Source: Palaemon carinicauda (Eukaryota; Arthropoda; Malacostraca; Decapoda; Palaemonidae). From it: a DNA stretch of 64,000 nucleotides. The position numbers and the translations under genes are program-made. Numbering within the stretch: the stretch's first letter is position 1; each line of letters opens with the position of its first letter. The notes under the pieces were generated by a model. That model saw only the letters and a program-made list of their open reading frames with translations, ran no database searches and was not told where the DNA came from. Where the stretch lies: positions 29,017,481 to 29,081,480 of the forward strand of contig NC_090730.1 of assembly GCF_036898095.1 (NCBI RefSeq). Direction: 5' to 3'. Shown here one piece after another: positions 9,295-20,700 of this stretch.

Positions 9295-11600
9295 ATTTCT
9301 ATTTTTTTTATTGGAGCTTGCAGCTTCTCCTGGTCTTTCTCCTCCACTCTAAGCTGCTTTTGGTTTTATTTATTTCTATTTTTTTTATTGGAGCTTGCAG
9401 CTTCTCCTGGTCTTTCTCCTCCACTCTAAGCTGCTTTTGGTTTTATTTATTTCTATTTTTTTTATTGGAGCTTGCAGCTTCTCCTGGTCTTTCTCCTCCA
9501 CTCTAAGCTGCTTTTGGTTTTATTTATTTCTATTTTTTTGGAGCTTGCAGCTTCTCCTGGTCTTTCTCCTCCACTCTAAGCTGCTTTTGGTTTTATTTAT
9601 TTCTATTTTCTTTATTGGAGCTTGCAGCTTCTCCTGGTCTTTCTCCTCCACTCTAAGCTGCTTTTGGTTTTATTTATTTCTATTTTTTTTTATTGGAGCT
9701 TGCAGCTTCTCCTGGTCTTTCTCCTCCACTCTAAGCTGCTTTTGGTTTTATTTATTTCTATTTTTTTTATTGGAGCTTGCAGCTTCTCCTGGTCTTTCTC
9801 CTCCACTCTAAGCTGCTTTTGGTTTTATTTATTTCTATTTTTTTTATTGGAGCTTGCAGCTTCTCCTGGTCTTTCTCCTCCACTCTAAGCTGCTTTTGGT
9901 TTTATTTATTTCTATTTTTTTTGGAGCTTGCAGCTTCTCCTGGTCTTTCTCCTCCACTCTAAGCTGCTTTTGGTTTTATTTATTTCTATTTTTTTTTGGA
10001 GCTTGCAGCTTCTCCTGGTCTTTTTCCTCCACTCTAAGTTGCTTTTGGTTTTATTTATTTCTATTTTTTTTTTGGAGCTTGCAGCTTCTCCTGGTCTTTC
10101 TCCTCCACTCTAAGCTGCTTTTGGTTTTATTTATTTCTATTTTTTTTTGGAGCTTGCAGCTTCTCCTGGTCTTTCTCCTCCACTCTAAGCTGCTTTTGGT
10201 TTTATTTATTTCTATTTTTTTTTTGGAGTTTGCAGCTTCTCCTGGTCTTTCTCCTCCACTCTAAGCTGCTTTTGGTTTTATTTATTTCTATTTTTTTATT
10301 GGAGCTTGCAGCTTCTCCTGGTCTTTCTCCTCCACTCTAAGCTGCTTTTGGTTTTATTTCTATTTTTTCTTTGGAGCTTGCAGCTTCTCCTGGTCTTTCT
10401 CCTCCACTCTAAGCTGCTTTTGGTTTTATTTATTTCTATTTTTTTTGGAGCTTGCAGCTTCTCCTGGTCTTTCTCCTCCACTCTAAGCTGCTTTTGGTTT
10501 TATTTATTTCTATTTTTTTTGGAGCTTGCAGCTTCTCCTGGTCTTTTTCCTCCACTCTAAGCTGCTTTTGGTTTTATTTATTTCTATTTTTTTTGGAGCT
10601 TGCAGCTTCTCCTGGTCTTTCTCCTCCACTCTAAGCTGCTTTTGGTTTTATTTATTTCTAATTTTTTTTTGGAGCTTGCAGCTTCTCCTGGTCTTTCTCC
10701 TCCACTCTAAGCTGCTTTTGGTTTTATTTATTTCTATTTTTTTTGGAGCTTGCAGCTTCTCCTGGTCTTTTTCCTACACTCTAAGCTGCTTTTGGTTTTA
10801 TTTATTTCTATTTTTTTGGAGCTTGCAGCTTCTCCTGGTCTTTCTCCTCCACTCTAAGCTGCTTTTGGTTTTATTTATTTCTATTTTTTTTTTTGGAGCT
10901 TGCAGCTTCTCCTGGTCTTTCTCCTCCACTCTAAGCTGCCTTTGGTTTTATTTGTTTCTATTTTTTTTGGAGCTTGCAGCTTCTCCTGGTCTTTCTCCTC
11001 CACTCTAAGCTGCTTTTGGTTTTATTTATTTCTATTTTTTTTGGAGCTTGCAGCTTCTCCTGGTCTTTCTCCTCCACTCTAAGCTGCTTTTGGTTTTATT
11101 TCTATTTTTTTTTTGGAGCTTGCAGCTTCTCCTGGTCTTTCTCCTCCACTCTAAGCTGCTTTTGGTTTTATTTATTTCTATTTTTTTTTGGAGCTTGCAG
11201 CTTCTCCTGGTCTTTCTCCTCCACTCTAAGCTGCTTTTGGTTTTATTTATTTCTATTTTTTTTTTTGAGCTTGCAGCTTCTCCTGGTCTTTCTCCTCCAC
11301 TCTAAGCTGCTTTTGGTTTTATTTATTTCTATTTTTTTGAAGCTTGCAGCTTCTCCTGGTCTTTCTCCTCCACTCTAAGCTGCTTTTGGTTTTATTTATT
11401 TCTATTTTTTTTTGGAGCTTGCAGCTTCTCCTTGTCTTTCTCCTCCACTCTAAGCTGCTTTTGGTTTTATTTATTTCTATTTTTTTTTGGAGCTTGCAGC
11501 TTCTCCTGGTCTTTCTCCTCCACTCTAAGCTGCTTTTGGTTTTATTTATTTCTATTTTTTTTGGGAGCTTGCAGCTTCTCCTGGTCTTTTTCCTCCACTC
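9295..11600. repeat. 74-77 bp satellite array, block B
   Basis: About 31 monomers of the same unit as block A. The variant with ATTGG before the core runs on both sides of the DIRS insertion (about 1190-2590 and 9305-9870), showing that the two blocks were one array. A few monomers lack four bases in the ATTTATTTC part (about 10357, 11099). The block ends at the CTC of a monomer core, followed by the Harbinger target site. Confidence 0.95.
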
Positions 11601-11603
11601 TAA

Positions 11604-11630
11604 AGGTGGCCATACACGTACGCGACTGGC
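11604..11630 (+). repeat. Harbinger left terminal inverted repeat
   Basis: Begins AGGTGGCCATACACGTACGC. A further ACGTGTATGGGG at about 11671 repeats the core in opposite orientation and may be a subterminal binding site. Confidence 0.93.
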
Positions 11631-11882
11631 GCGCGGATTTCATAGCGACTGGCGCGAACCGGTCAGTCTTTAACGTGTATGGGGCCTATTGATGCCAGTC
11701 CTGTCGAGCCAGGCCTGTCGCGTCGTCCTTTCAGCATGTTGAACTGATTGGCGCGTCGCGCTGTGGGTTTTTGGAAGGACTGAGGCAAAGTTTAAACATG
11801 TACAATACCTGCAGAGTACTCAGACTCGATCGCCCTATTTTTTTCCTCGTAGGAGTCGGGTCAGTACTGCTGTCGTGAAAGG

Positions 11883-13783
11883 ATGTCGCAGTCAGTCAAG
11901 TATTTACCTCACGATTTCATTCGTGAGTATTTGGAGCTGTACAGAGCACTTCCTTACTTGTGGAAAATACGAAGTCCGGATTATTCCAATAGAGTAAAAA
12001 GAGGAGCAGCTTATGAGCAATTACTGGAATTATGTAAAAAAATAGATACAGATGCAAGCATAGATTTTGTGAAAGCCAAAATTGCCACATTCAGGGGATC
12101 ATTTCGGAAAGAGTTGAAAAATATTCGGGAATCGAAGAAATCGGGTGCAGGAGAAGAAGAGGTATATGTGCCCAAGTTGTGGTATTTTGATTTATTGCTA
12201 TTTACAGCAGACCAAGAAACTCCTCGGGAATCAACCTCGAACTTGCAAGATCAACAAAATCAGGATTCTCAAGAAAAACCCGCAGACCCAAAAGTGAGTA
12301 GACATTTATTTAGTTGCAATACACACACTATATTTATTTATTAAACACACTGTATACTCTACATGCATTGTATTGGTACATAACATTATTTTATCAGTCT
12401 ATCTTGCCATGGTACTTTGCCATCACCATTGAAATATGCAACATATGACAGCCTAGCATTTTTGGCTGCATCACTGGCATTTCGTTGGCCTGAAGATTTG
12501 TGAACTGGGCATCATTTGAGTCCTTTCTCCAGTCTGCATCCGATACAATGCCACTTTCAATGTTTTCAAAGTCAATCATATTTAGAGGAGTGTAGGAATT
12601 CCTGCAATTTCTCCGTAAGAAATTATGAAGTACACAGCTTGCCAAAACAACACGGTCAATTTTTTCTGGTTTCTAGGCGATGGATGTGTGGAAAACTCGA
12701 AATACATTGGATAGTACACCAAACGCATTTTCGACTACTCGTCTGGCGCGAGAGAGTCTGTAATTGTAAATTTTCTTTTCATAAGTTAATTCTCTCTGGG
12801 GGAAAGGTTTTAGCAAGTGCTCGTGAAGCGCAAAAGCTTCGTCCCATATAAACACGAAGTTCAAACCATATTTGGTTTCATTATTTTGGGGCAAATTTAA
12901 AGTACCTTCTATTAACTTTTTGTGAAAAATGGTATCTTCAATTATTCCTCCATCTGAAATAAGACCATTCTTGCCCACATCAACCATCAAAAACTCTAAA
13001 TTAGCATTTCCTATTGCCATGAGAACGACGCTGAAGTAACCTTTATAATTGAAGTAATATGATCCACTGTTAGAAGGGGGTACAATAGATACATGTTTGC
13101 CATCAATTGCTCCACCACAATTGGGAAAATTCCATAAGAGATAGAAGTCATCGGCAATTTTTTTCCACTCTCCACTGGTTGTAGGAAACTGCAAAGAAAA
13201 AAAAAAAGTGGCAAATTTGAAAACACATGCAATATGTTAATCAATATCACACACACACGCACACATATCAATTGTGACTAATTATATTGTGTTTACATTT
13301 CACAATTTATTTCAGGGTGATGAAGAAATATCTTCAGATACTGCAGGGGAATCTACACCGGAACCATCTAGGCCTAGTTCCGCCTGCTTAGAAATATCTG
13401 GGACAGCTGAGAATTCAGGGGCAGCTGCGTCTTCTTTCAAGACACATGTTCATGTATCTCGTAATAAGAAAAAACGCCATCTTGAATTTCCAAAGCAAAG
13501 ACTCCTTGAAAAAGCAGAGAAGTATCTTGATGCAGAAGATGATGATGAATTAGATTTTTTCGGTAAATTTGTGGCAACAAGGTTGAGGCAGCTTAATGAC
13601 CAACAACGTGTTTTGGCAGAGAAGCAAATCATGGAAATATTGTATAACTGTTCACAGAATATGGTTTCCTCTCAATTTTCCCTTGCAAATAAAAATCAGA
13701 TGAACACTAGGGAGACTTTACATTCTACAAATTTACCAGCTAGTGGGCAAGAGGAAGATTTTTCTTCATATATCTCATTATGA
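11883..13783 (+). CDS. Harbinger MADF/BESS DNA-binding accessory protein (two exons)
   Basis: Exon 1 is 11883-12293 (137 codons, ATG at 11883) and exon 2 is 13316-13783 (155 codons plus TGA). The donor is AAA/GTGAGT, the acceptor TTTCAG/GGTGAT, both at phase 0. Residues about 10-105 fit a MADF (Adf-1-like Myb/SANT) domain: FIREYLELYRALPYLWKI, a central AYEQLLELCKKI and PKLWYFDLLLF. The C-terminal part has EDDDELDFFGKFVATRLRQL, which resembles a BESS protein-interaction motif. Such partners recruit the Harbinger transposase to DNA and help nuclear import. AATAAA lies at about 13788. The intron contains part of the antisense transposase. The frame is intact. Confidence 0.85.
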
Positions 13784-14531
13784 TGTAAATAAATAAGTTT
13801 ATAAGAATTCTTTGACATTGCAAAACATAATTACAACAGTTCATAATTATCTGAAATCTTTGACGTCGTCGTACTGATGTTATCCAGTAATGTCTAAAAC
13901 ATCTCATTATGATTTACATTAAAGAATTTACATGATAATTTTATAACTATAATATGAATGAATTCTCTGACGTCGTATTAATGTTACCATTCAGTTATGT
14001 TCAAAATAAAATACTACTATTCAGTAATGTTCAAAATAAAATACTACAAGTTCATTATATTTTGCTTACCTTTAAATATTCATTCCTCAAAGCATCATAT
14101 ATTGCTTGACATGTCTCGGATATGATGTGTCCCAACGCTTGTGCCGATATGCCTGTCGAAAACTTGAGATCTTCCAATGATCGGCCTGTTGCTAGGAACC
14201 TCAATGTGGAAATTAACCTTTCTTCGGCAGGAATAGACTTCCTCATTACCGTATCCTTCTTTGTAATTTTTGGAGACACAAGGGATAAAAGATCTCGGAA
14301 GGCATTATCAGTCATTCTCAAATAATTTCTATAATCCTCCGGATTATTTTCCTTTAATTCTTTCAATAACGTCATATGATAAAAGTTTTCTCTCTTTCTC
14401 AGCCATGGCTTCATCCATACTTTACGACTTTTCTTGCAAATGTCATGTTCGTATTCATCATGCAGGAGTGCTATGACAATTACCGCACTTATTTTCCTTT
14501 TACTTGGTGTCATGATGTCAAACACACTCAC
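12394..14531 (-). pseudogene. HARBI1-like DDE transposase, two exons, one in-frame stop
   Basis: Exon 1 runs 14531-14070 (154 codons) with donor AAG/GTAAGC. Exon 2 starts at 13188 after a T-rich tract and CAG, phase 0. The N-terminal part is the helical region (NAFRDLLSLVSPKI, RLISTLRFLATGRSLEDL). The catalytic core shows NCGGAIDGKHV (Asp about 183), DVGKNGLISDGG (Asp about 224) and FVFIWDEAF (Asp about 270), followed by YNYRLSRARRVVENAFGVL. A TAG at 12675-12673 interrupts just after FHTSIA. The same frame then continues KPEKIDRVVLASCVLHNFL to a TGA at 12394, giving about 418 positions in all. The DDE triad precedes the stop. TTTATT at about 12333-12343 gives an antisense polyadenylation signal. 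Confidence 0.88.
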
Positions 14532-14680
14532 TGTATCAGGACACTACAGGACTGAAAGGAGCACGGCCACTGCATATTTCATCTGCCCTCTCAAAATGTG
14601 AGTAGAGCAAGTCATCTACGTGTATGGGCAATACCCAAGTGGACTGGAGCGCGCGCTACTCCCGGCAGGACAAACCCCAT

Positions 14681-14707
14681 GCCAGTCGCGTACGTGTATG
14701 GCCGCCT
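14681..14707 (-). repeat. Harbinger right terminal inverted repeat
   Basis: Ends GTACGTGTATGGCCGCCT, inverse of the left end with one mismatch. A second ACGTGTATGGG at about 14619 is a subterminal repeat of the same core. Confidence 0.93.
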
Positions 14708-17700
14708 TAAGCGGCTTTTGGTTTTATTTATTTCTATTTTTTTTGGAGCTTGCAGCTTCTCCTGGTCTTTCTCCTCCACTCTAAGCTGCTTTTGGTTTTA
14801 TTTATTTCTATTTTTTTTGGAGCTTGCAGCTTCTCCTGGTCTTTCTCCTCCACTTGCTTTTGGTTTTATTTATTTCTATTTTTTTTGGAGCTTGCAGCTT
14901 CTCCTGGTCTTTCTCCTCCACTCTGAGCTGCTTTTGGTTTTATTTATTTCTATTTTTTTTTGGAGCTTGCAGCTTCTCCTGGTCTTTCTCCTCCACTCTG
15001 AGCTGCTTTTGGTTTTATTTATTTCTATTTTTTTTGGAGCTTGCAGCTTCTCCTGGTCTTTCTCCTCCACTCTGAGCTGCTTTTGGTTTTATTTATTTCT
15101 ATTTTTTTTGGAGCTTGCGGCTTCTCCTGGTCTTTCTCCTCCACTCTGAGCTGCTTTTGGTTTTATTTATTTCTATTTTTTTTGGAGCTTGCTGCTTCTC
15201 CTGGTCTTTCTCCTCCACACTGAGCTGCTTTTGGTTTTATTTATTTCTATTTTTTTTGGAGCTTGCAGCTTCTCCTGGCCTTTCTCCTCCACTCTAAGCT
15301 GCTTTTGGATTTATTTATTTCTATTTTTTTTGGAGCTTGCAGCTTCTCCTGGTCTTTCTCCTCCACTCTAAGCTGCTTTTGGTTTTATTTATTTCTATTT
15401 TTTTTGGAGCTTGCACCTTCTCCTGGTCTTTCTCCTCCACTCTAAGCTGCTTTTGGTTTTATTTATTTCTATTTTTTTTGGAGCTTGCAGCTCCTCCTGG
15501 TCTTTCTCCTCCACTCTAAGCTGCTTTTGGTTTTATTTATTTCTATTTTTTTTGGAGCTTGCAGCTCCTCCTGGTCTTTCTCCTCCACTCTAAGCTGCTT
15601 TTGGTTTTATTTATTTCTATTTTTTTTGGAGCTTGCAGCTTCTCCTGGTCTTTCTCCTCCACTCTAAGCTGCTTTTGGTTTTATTTATTTCTATTTTTTT
15701 TGGAGCTTGCAGCTTCTCCTGGTCTTTCTCCTCCACTCTAAGCTGCTTTTGGTTTTATTTATTTCTATTTTTTTTTGGAGCTTGCAGCTTCTCCTGGTCC
15801 TTCTCCTCCACTCTAAGCTGCTTTTGGTTTTATTTATTTCTATTTTTTTTTTGGAGCTTGCAGCTTCTCCTGGTCTTTCTCCTCCACTCTAAGCTGCTTT
15901 TGGTTTTATTTATTTCTATTTTTTTGGAGCTTGCAGCTTCTCCTGGTCTTTTTCCTCCACTCTAAGCTGCTTTTGGTTTTATTTATTTCTATTTTTTTGG
16001 AGCTTGCAGCTTCTCCTGGTCTTTCTCCTCCACTCTAAGCTGCTTTTGGTTTTATTTATTTCTATTTTTTTTGGAGCTTGCAGCTTCTCCTGGTCTTTCT
16101 CCTCCACTCTAAGCTGCTTTTGGTTTTATTTATTTCTATTTTTTTTGGAGCTTGCAGCTTCTCCTGGTCTTTCTCCTCCACTCTAAGCTGCTTTTGGTTT
16201 TATTTATTTCTATTTTTTTGGAGCTTGCAGCTTCTCCTGGTCTTTCTCCTCCACTCTAAGCTGCTTTTGGTTTTATTTATTTCTATTTTTTTTTTGGAGC
16301 TTGCAGCTTCTCCTGGTCTTTCTCCTTCACTCTAAGCTGCTTTTGGTTTTATTTATTTCTATTTTTTTTGGAGCTTGCAGCTTCTCCTGGTCTTTCTCCT
16401 CCACTGTAAGCTGCTTTTGGTTTTATTTATTTCTATTTTTTGGAGCTTGCAGCTTCTCCTGGTCTTTCTCCTCCACTCTAAGCTGCTTTTGGTTTTATTT
16501 ATTTCTATTTTTTTGGAGCTTGCAGCTTCTCCTGGTCTTTTTCCTCCACTCTAAGCTGCTTTTGGTTTTATTTACTTCCATTTTTTTAGGAGCTTGCAGC
16601 TTCTCCTGGTCTTTCTCCTCCACTCTAAGCTGCTTTTGTTTTTATTTATTTCTTTTTTTTTTTTGGAGCTTGCAGCTTCTCCTGGTCTTTTTCCTCCACT
16701 CTAAGCTGCTTTTGTTTTTATTTATTTATTTTTTTTTTTTTGGAGCTTGCAGCTTCTCCTGGTCTTTCTCCTCCACTCTAAGCTGCTTTTGGGTTCATTT
16801 ATTTCAATTTTTTTTTTTGGAGCTTGCAGCTTCTCCTGGTCTTTCTCCTCCACTCTAAGCTGCTTTTGGTTTCATTTATTTTTTTTTTTTTGGAGCTTGT
16901 AGCTTCTCCTGGTCTTTCTCCTCCACTCTAAGCTGCTTTTGGTTTTATTTATTTCTATTTTTTTTGGAGCTTGCAGCTTCTCCTGGTCTTTCTCCTCCAC
17001 TCTAAGCTGCTTTTGGTTTTATTTATTTCTATTTTTTTTGGAGCTTGCAGCTTCTTCTGGTCTTTCTCCTCCACTCTATGCTGCTTTTGGTTTTATTTAT
17101 TTCTATTTTTTTTGGAGCTTGCAGCTTCTCCTGGTCTTTTTCCTCCACTCTAAGCTGCTTTTGGTTTTATTTACTTCTATTTTTTTTGGAGCTTGCAGCT
17201 TCTCCTGGTCTTTCTCCTCCACTCTAAGCTGCTTTTGGTTTTATTTATTTCTATTTTTTTTGGAGCTTGCAGCGTCTCCTGGTCTTTCTCCTCCACTCTA
17301 AGCTGCTTTTGGTTTTATTTATTTTTATTTTTTTTTTTTTTGGAGCTTGCAGCTTCTCCTGGTCTTTCTCCTCCGCTCTGAGCTGCTTTTGGTTTTATTT
17401 ATTTCTATTTTTTTTGGAGCTTGCAGCTTCTCCTGGTCTTTCTCCTCCACTCTAAGCTGCTTTTGGATTTAATTATTTCTATTTTTTTTGGAGCTTGCAG
17501 CTTCTCCTGGTCTTTCTCCTCCACTCTAAGCTGCTTTTGGTTTTATTTATTTCTATTTTTTTTGGAGCTTGCACCTTCTCCTGGTCTTTCTCCTCCACTC
17601 TAAGCTGCTTTTGGTTTTATTTATTTCTATTTTTTTTGGAGCTTGCAGCTCCTCCTGGTCTTTCTCCTCCACTCTAAGCTGCTTTTGGTTTTGTTTATTT

Positions 17701-20700
17701 CTATTTTTTTGGAGCTTGCAGCTTCTCCTGGTCTTTCTCCTCCACTCTAAGCTGCTTTTGGTTTTATTTATTTTTATTTTTTTTTGGAGCTTGCAGCTTC
17801 TCCTGGTCTTTCTCCTCCACTCTGAGCTGCTTTTGGTTTTATTTATTTCTATTTTTTTGGAGCTTGCAGCTTCTCCTGGTCTTTCTCCTCCACTCTAAGC
17901 TGCTTTTGGTTTTATTTATTTCTATTTTTTTTGGAGCTTGCAGCTTCTCCTGGTCTTTCTCCTCCACTCTAAGCTGCTTTTGGTTTTATTTATTTCTATT
18001 TTTTTGGAGCTTGCAGCTTCTCCTGGTCTTTCTCCTCCACTCTAAGCTGCTTTTGGTTTTATTTATTTCTATTTTTTTTTGAGCTTGCAGCTTCTCCTGG
18101 TCTTTTTCCTCCACTCTAAGCTGCTTTTGGTTTTATTTATATTTATTTTTTTGGAGCTTGCAGCTTCCTCTGGTCTTTCTCCTCCACTCTAAGCTGCTTT
18201 TGGTTTTATTTATTTCTATTTTTTTGGAGCTTGCAGCTTCTCCTGGTCTTTCTCCTCCACTCTAAGCTGCTTTTGGTTTTATTTATTTCTATTTTTTTTG
18301 GAGCTTGCAGCTTCTCCTGGTCTTTCTTCACTCTAAGCTGCTTTTGGTTTTATTTATTTCTATTTTTTTTTGGAGCTTGCAGCTTCTCCTGGTCTTTCTC
18401 CTCCACTCTAAGCTGCTTTTGGTTTTATTTATTTCTATTTTTTTTTGGAGCTTGCAGCTTCTCCTGGTCTTTCTCCTCCACTGTAAGCTGCCTTTGGTTT
18501 TATTTATTTCTATTTTTATGGAGCTTGCAGCTTCTCCTGGTCTTTTTCCTCCACTCTAAGCTGCTTTTGGTTTTATTTATTTCTATTTTTTTGGAGCTTG
18601 CAGCTTCTCCTGGTCTTTCTCCTCCACTCTAAGCTGCTTTTGGTTTTATTTATTTCCATTTTGTTTTGGAGCTTGCAGCTTCTCCTGGTCTTTCTCCTCC
18701 ACTCTAAGCTGCTTTTGGTTTTATTTATTTCTATTTTTTTTGGAGCTTGCAGCTTCTCCTGGTCTTTTTCCTCCACTCTAAGGTGCTTTTGTTTTTATTT
18801 ATTTCTTTTCTTTTTTTTTTTGGAGCTTGCAGCTTCTTCTGGTCTTTCTCCTCCACTCTAAGCTGCTTTTGGTTTCATTTTTTTTTTTTGGAGCTTGCAG
18901 CTTCTCCTGTTCTTTTTCCTCCACTCTAAGCTGCTTTTGTTTTTATTTATTTCTTTTTTTTTATTGGAGCTTGCAGCTTCTCCTGGTCTTTCTCCTCCAC
19001 TCTAAGCTGCTTTTGGGTTCATTTATTTCTATTTTTTTTTTTGAGCTTGCAGCTTCTCCTGGTCTTTCTCCTCCACTCTAAGCTGCTTTTGGTTTCATTT
19101 ATTTTTTTTTTTGGAGCTTGTAGCTTCTCCTGGTCTTTCTCCTCCACTCTAAGCTGCTTTTGGTTTTATTTATTTCTATTTTATTTGGAGCTTGCAGCTT
19201 CTCCTGGTCTTTCTCCTCCACTCTAAGCTGCTTTTGGTTTTATTTATTTCTATTTTTTTTTGGAGCTTGCAGCTTCTTCTGGTCTTTCTCCTCCACTCTA
19301 TGCTGCTTTTGGTTTTATTTATTTCTATTTTTTTTGGAGCTTGCAGCTTCTCCTGGTCTTTTTCCTCCACTCTAAGCTGCTTTTGGTTTTATTTATTTCT
19401 ATTTTTTTTGCAGCTTGCAGCTTCTTCTGGTCTTTCTCCTCCACTCTATGCTGCTTTTGGTTTTATTTATTTCTATTTTTTTTTGGAGCTTGCAGCTTCT
19501 CCTGGTCTTTCTCCTCCACTCTAAGCTGCTTTTGGTTTTATTTATTTCTATTTTTTTTGGAGCTTGCAGCGTCTCCTGGTCTTTCTCCTCCAATCTAAGC
19601 TGCTTTTGGTTTTATTTATTTTTATTTTTTTTTGGAGCTTGCAGCTTCTCCTGGTCTTTCTCCTCCACTCTGAGCTGCTTTTGGTTTTATTTATTTCTAT
19701 TTTTTTTGGAGCTTGCAGCTTCTCCTGGTCTTTCTCCTCCACTCTAAGCTGCTTTTGGATTTATTTATTTCTATTTTTTTTGGAGCTTGCAGCTTCTCCT
19801 GGTCTTTCTCCTCCACTCTAAGCTGCTTTTGGTTTTATTTATTTCTATTTTTTTTTGGAGCTTGCACCTTCTCCTGGTCTTTCTCCTCCACTCTAAGCTG
19901 CTTTTGGTTTTATTTATATCTATTTTTTTTGGAGCTTGCAGCTCCTCCTGGTCTTTCTCCTCCACTCTAAGCTGCTTTTGGTTTTATTTATTTCTATTTT
20001 TTTTGGAGCTTGCAGCTTCTCCTGGTCTTTCTCCTCCACTCTAAGCTGCTTTTGGTTTTATTTATTTTTATTTTTTTTGGAGCTTGTAGCTTCTCCTGGT
20101 CTTTTTCCTCCACTCTAAGCTGCTTTTGGTTTTATTTATTTCTATTTTTTTGGAGCTTGCAGCTTCTGGTCTTTCTCGTCCACTCTAAGCTGCTTTTGGT
20201 TTTATTTATTTCTATTTTTTTTGGAGCTTGCAGCTTCTCCTGGTCTTTCTCCTCCACTCTAAGCTGCTTTTGGTTTTATTTATTTCTATTTTTTTGGAGC
20301 TTGCAGCTTCTCCTGGTCTTTCTCCTCCACTCTAAGCTGCTTTTGGTTCTATTTATTTCTATTTTTTTTTGAGCTTGCAGCTTCTCCTGGTCTTTTTTCT
20401 CCACTCTAAGCTGCTTTTGGTTTTATTTATATTTATTTTTTCGGAGCTTGCAGCTTCTCCTGGTCTTTTTCCTCCACTCTAAGCTGCTTTTGGTTTTATT
20501 TATTTCTATTTTTTTTGGAGCTTGCAGCTTCTCCTGGTCTTTCTCCCCCACTCTAAGCTGCTTTTGGTTTTATTTATTTCTATTTTTTTTTGGAGCTTGC
20601 AGCTTCTCCTGGTCTTTCTTCTCCACTCTAAGCTGCTTTTGGTTTTATTTATTTCTATTTTTTTTTGGAGCTTGCAGCTTCTCCTGGTCTTTCTCCTCCA

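Larger units (their letters stand above)
11604..14707 (-). mobile_element. PIF/Harbinger DNA transposon, near-complete
   Basis: This 3,104 bp element is flanked by TAA at 11601-11603 and 14708-14710, a duplicated satellite TAA. Terminal inverted repeats of about 27 bp (AGGTGGCCATACACGTACGC on the left, AGGCGGCCATACACGTACGC inverted on the right) match except at one base. It encodes the two proteins usual for this superfamily: a MADF-type DNA-binding protein on the plus strand and a HARBI1-like DDE transposase on the minus strand. Target site, repeats and both proteins agree, so the class is certain. One internal stop in the transposase is the only obvious lesion. Confidence 0.96.
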
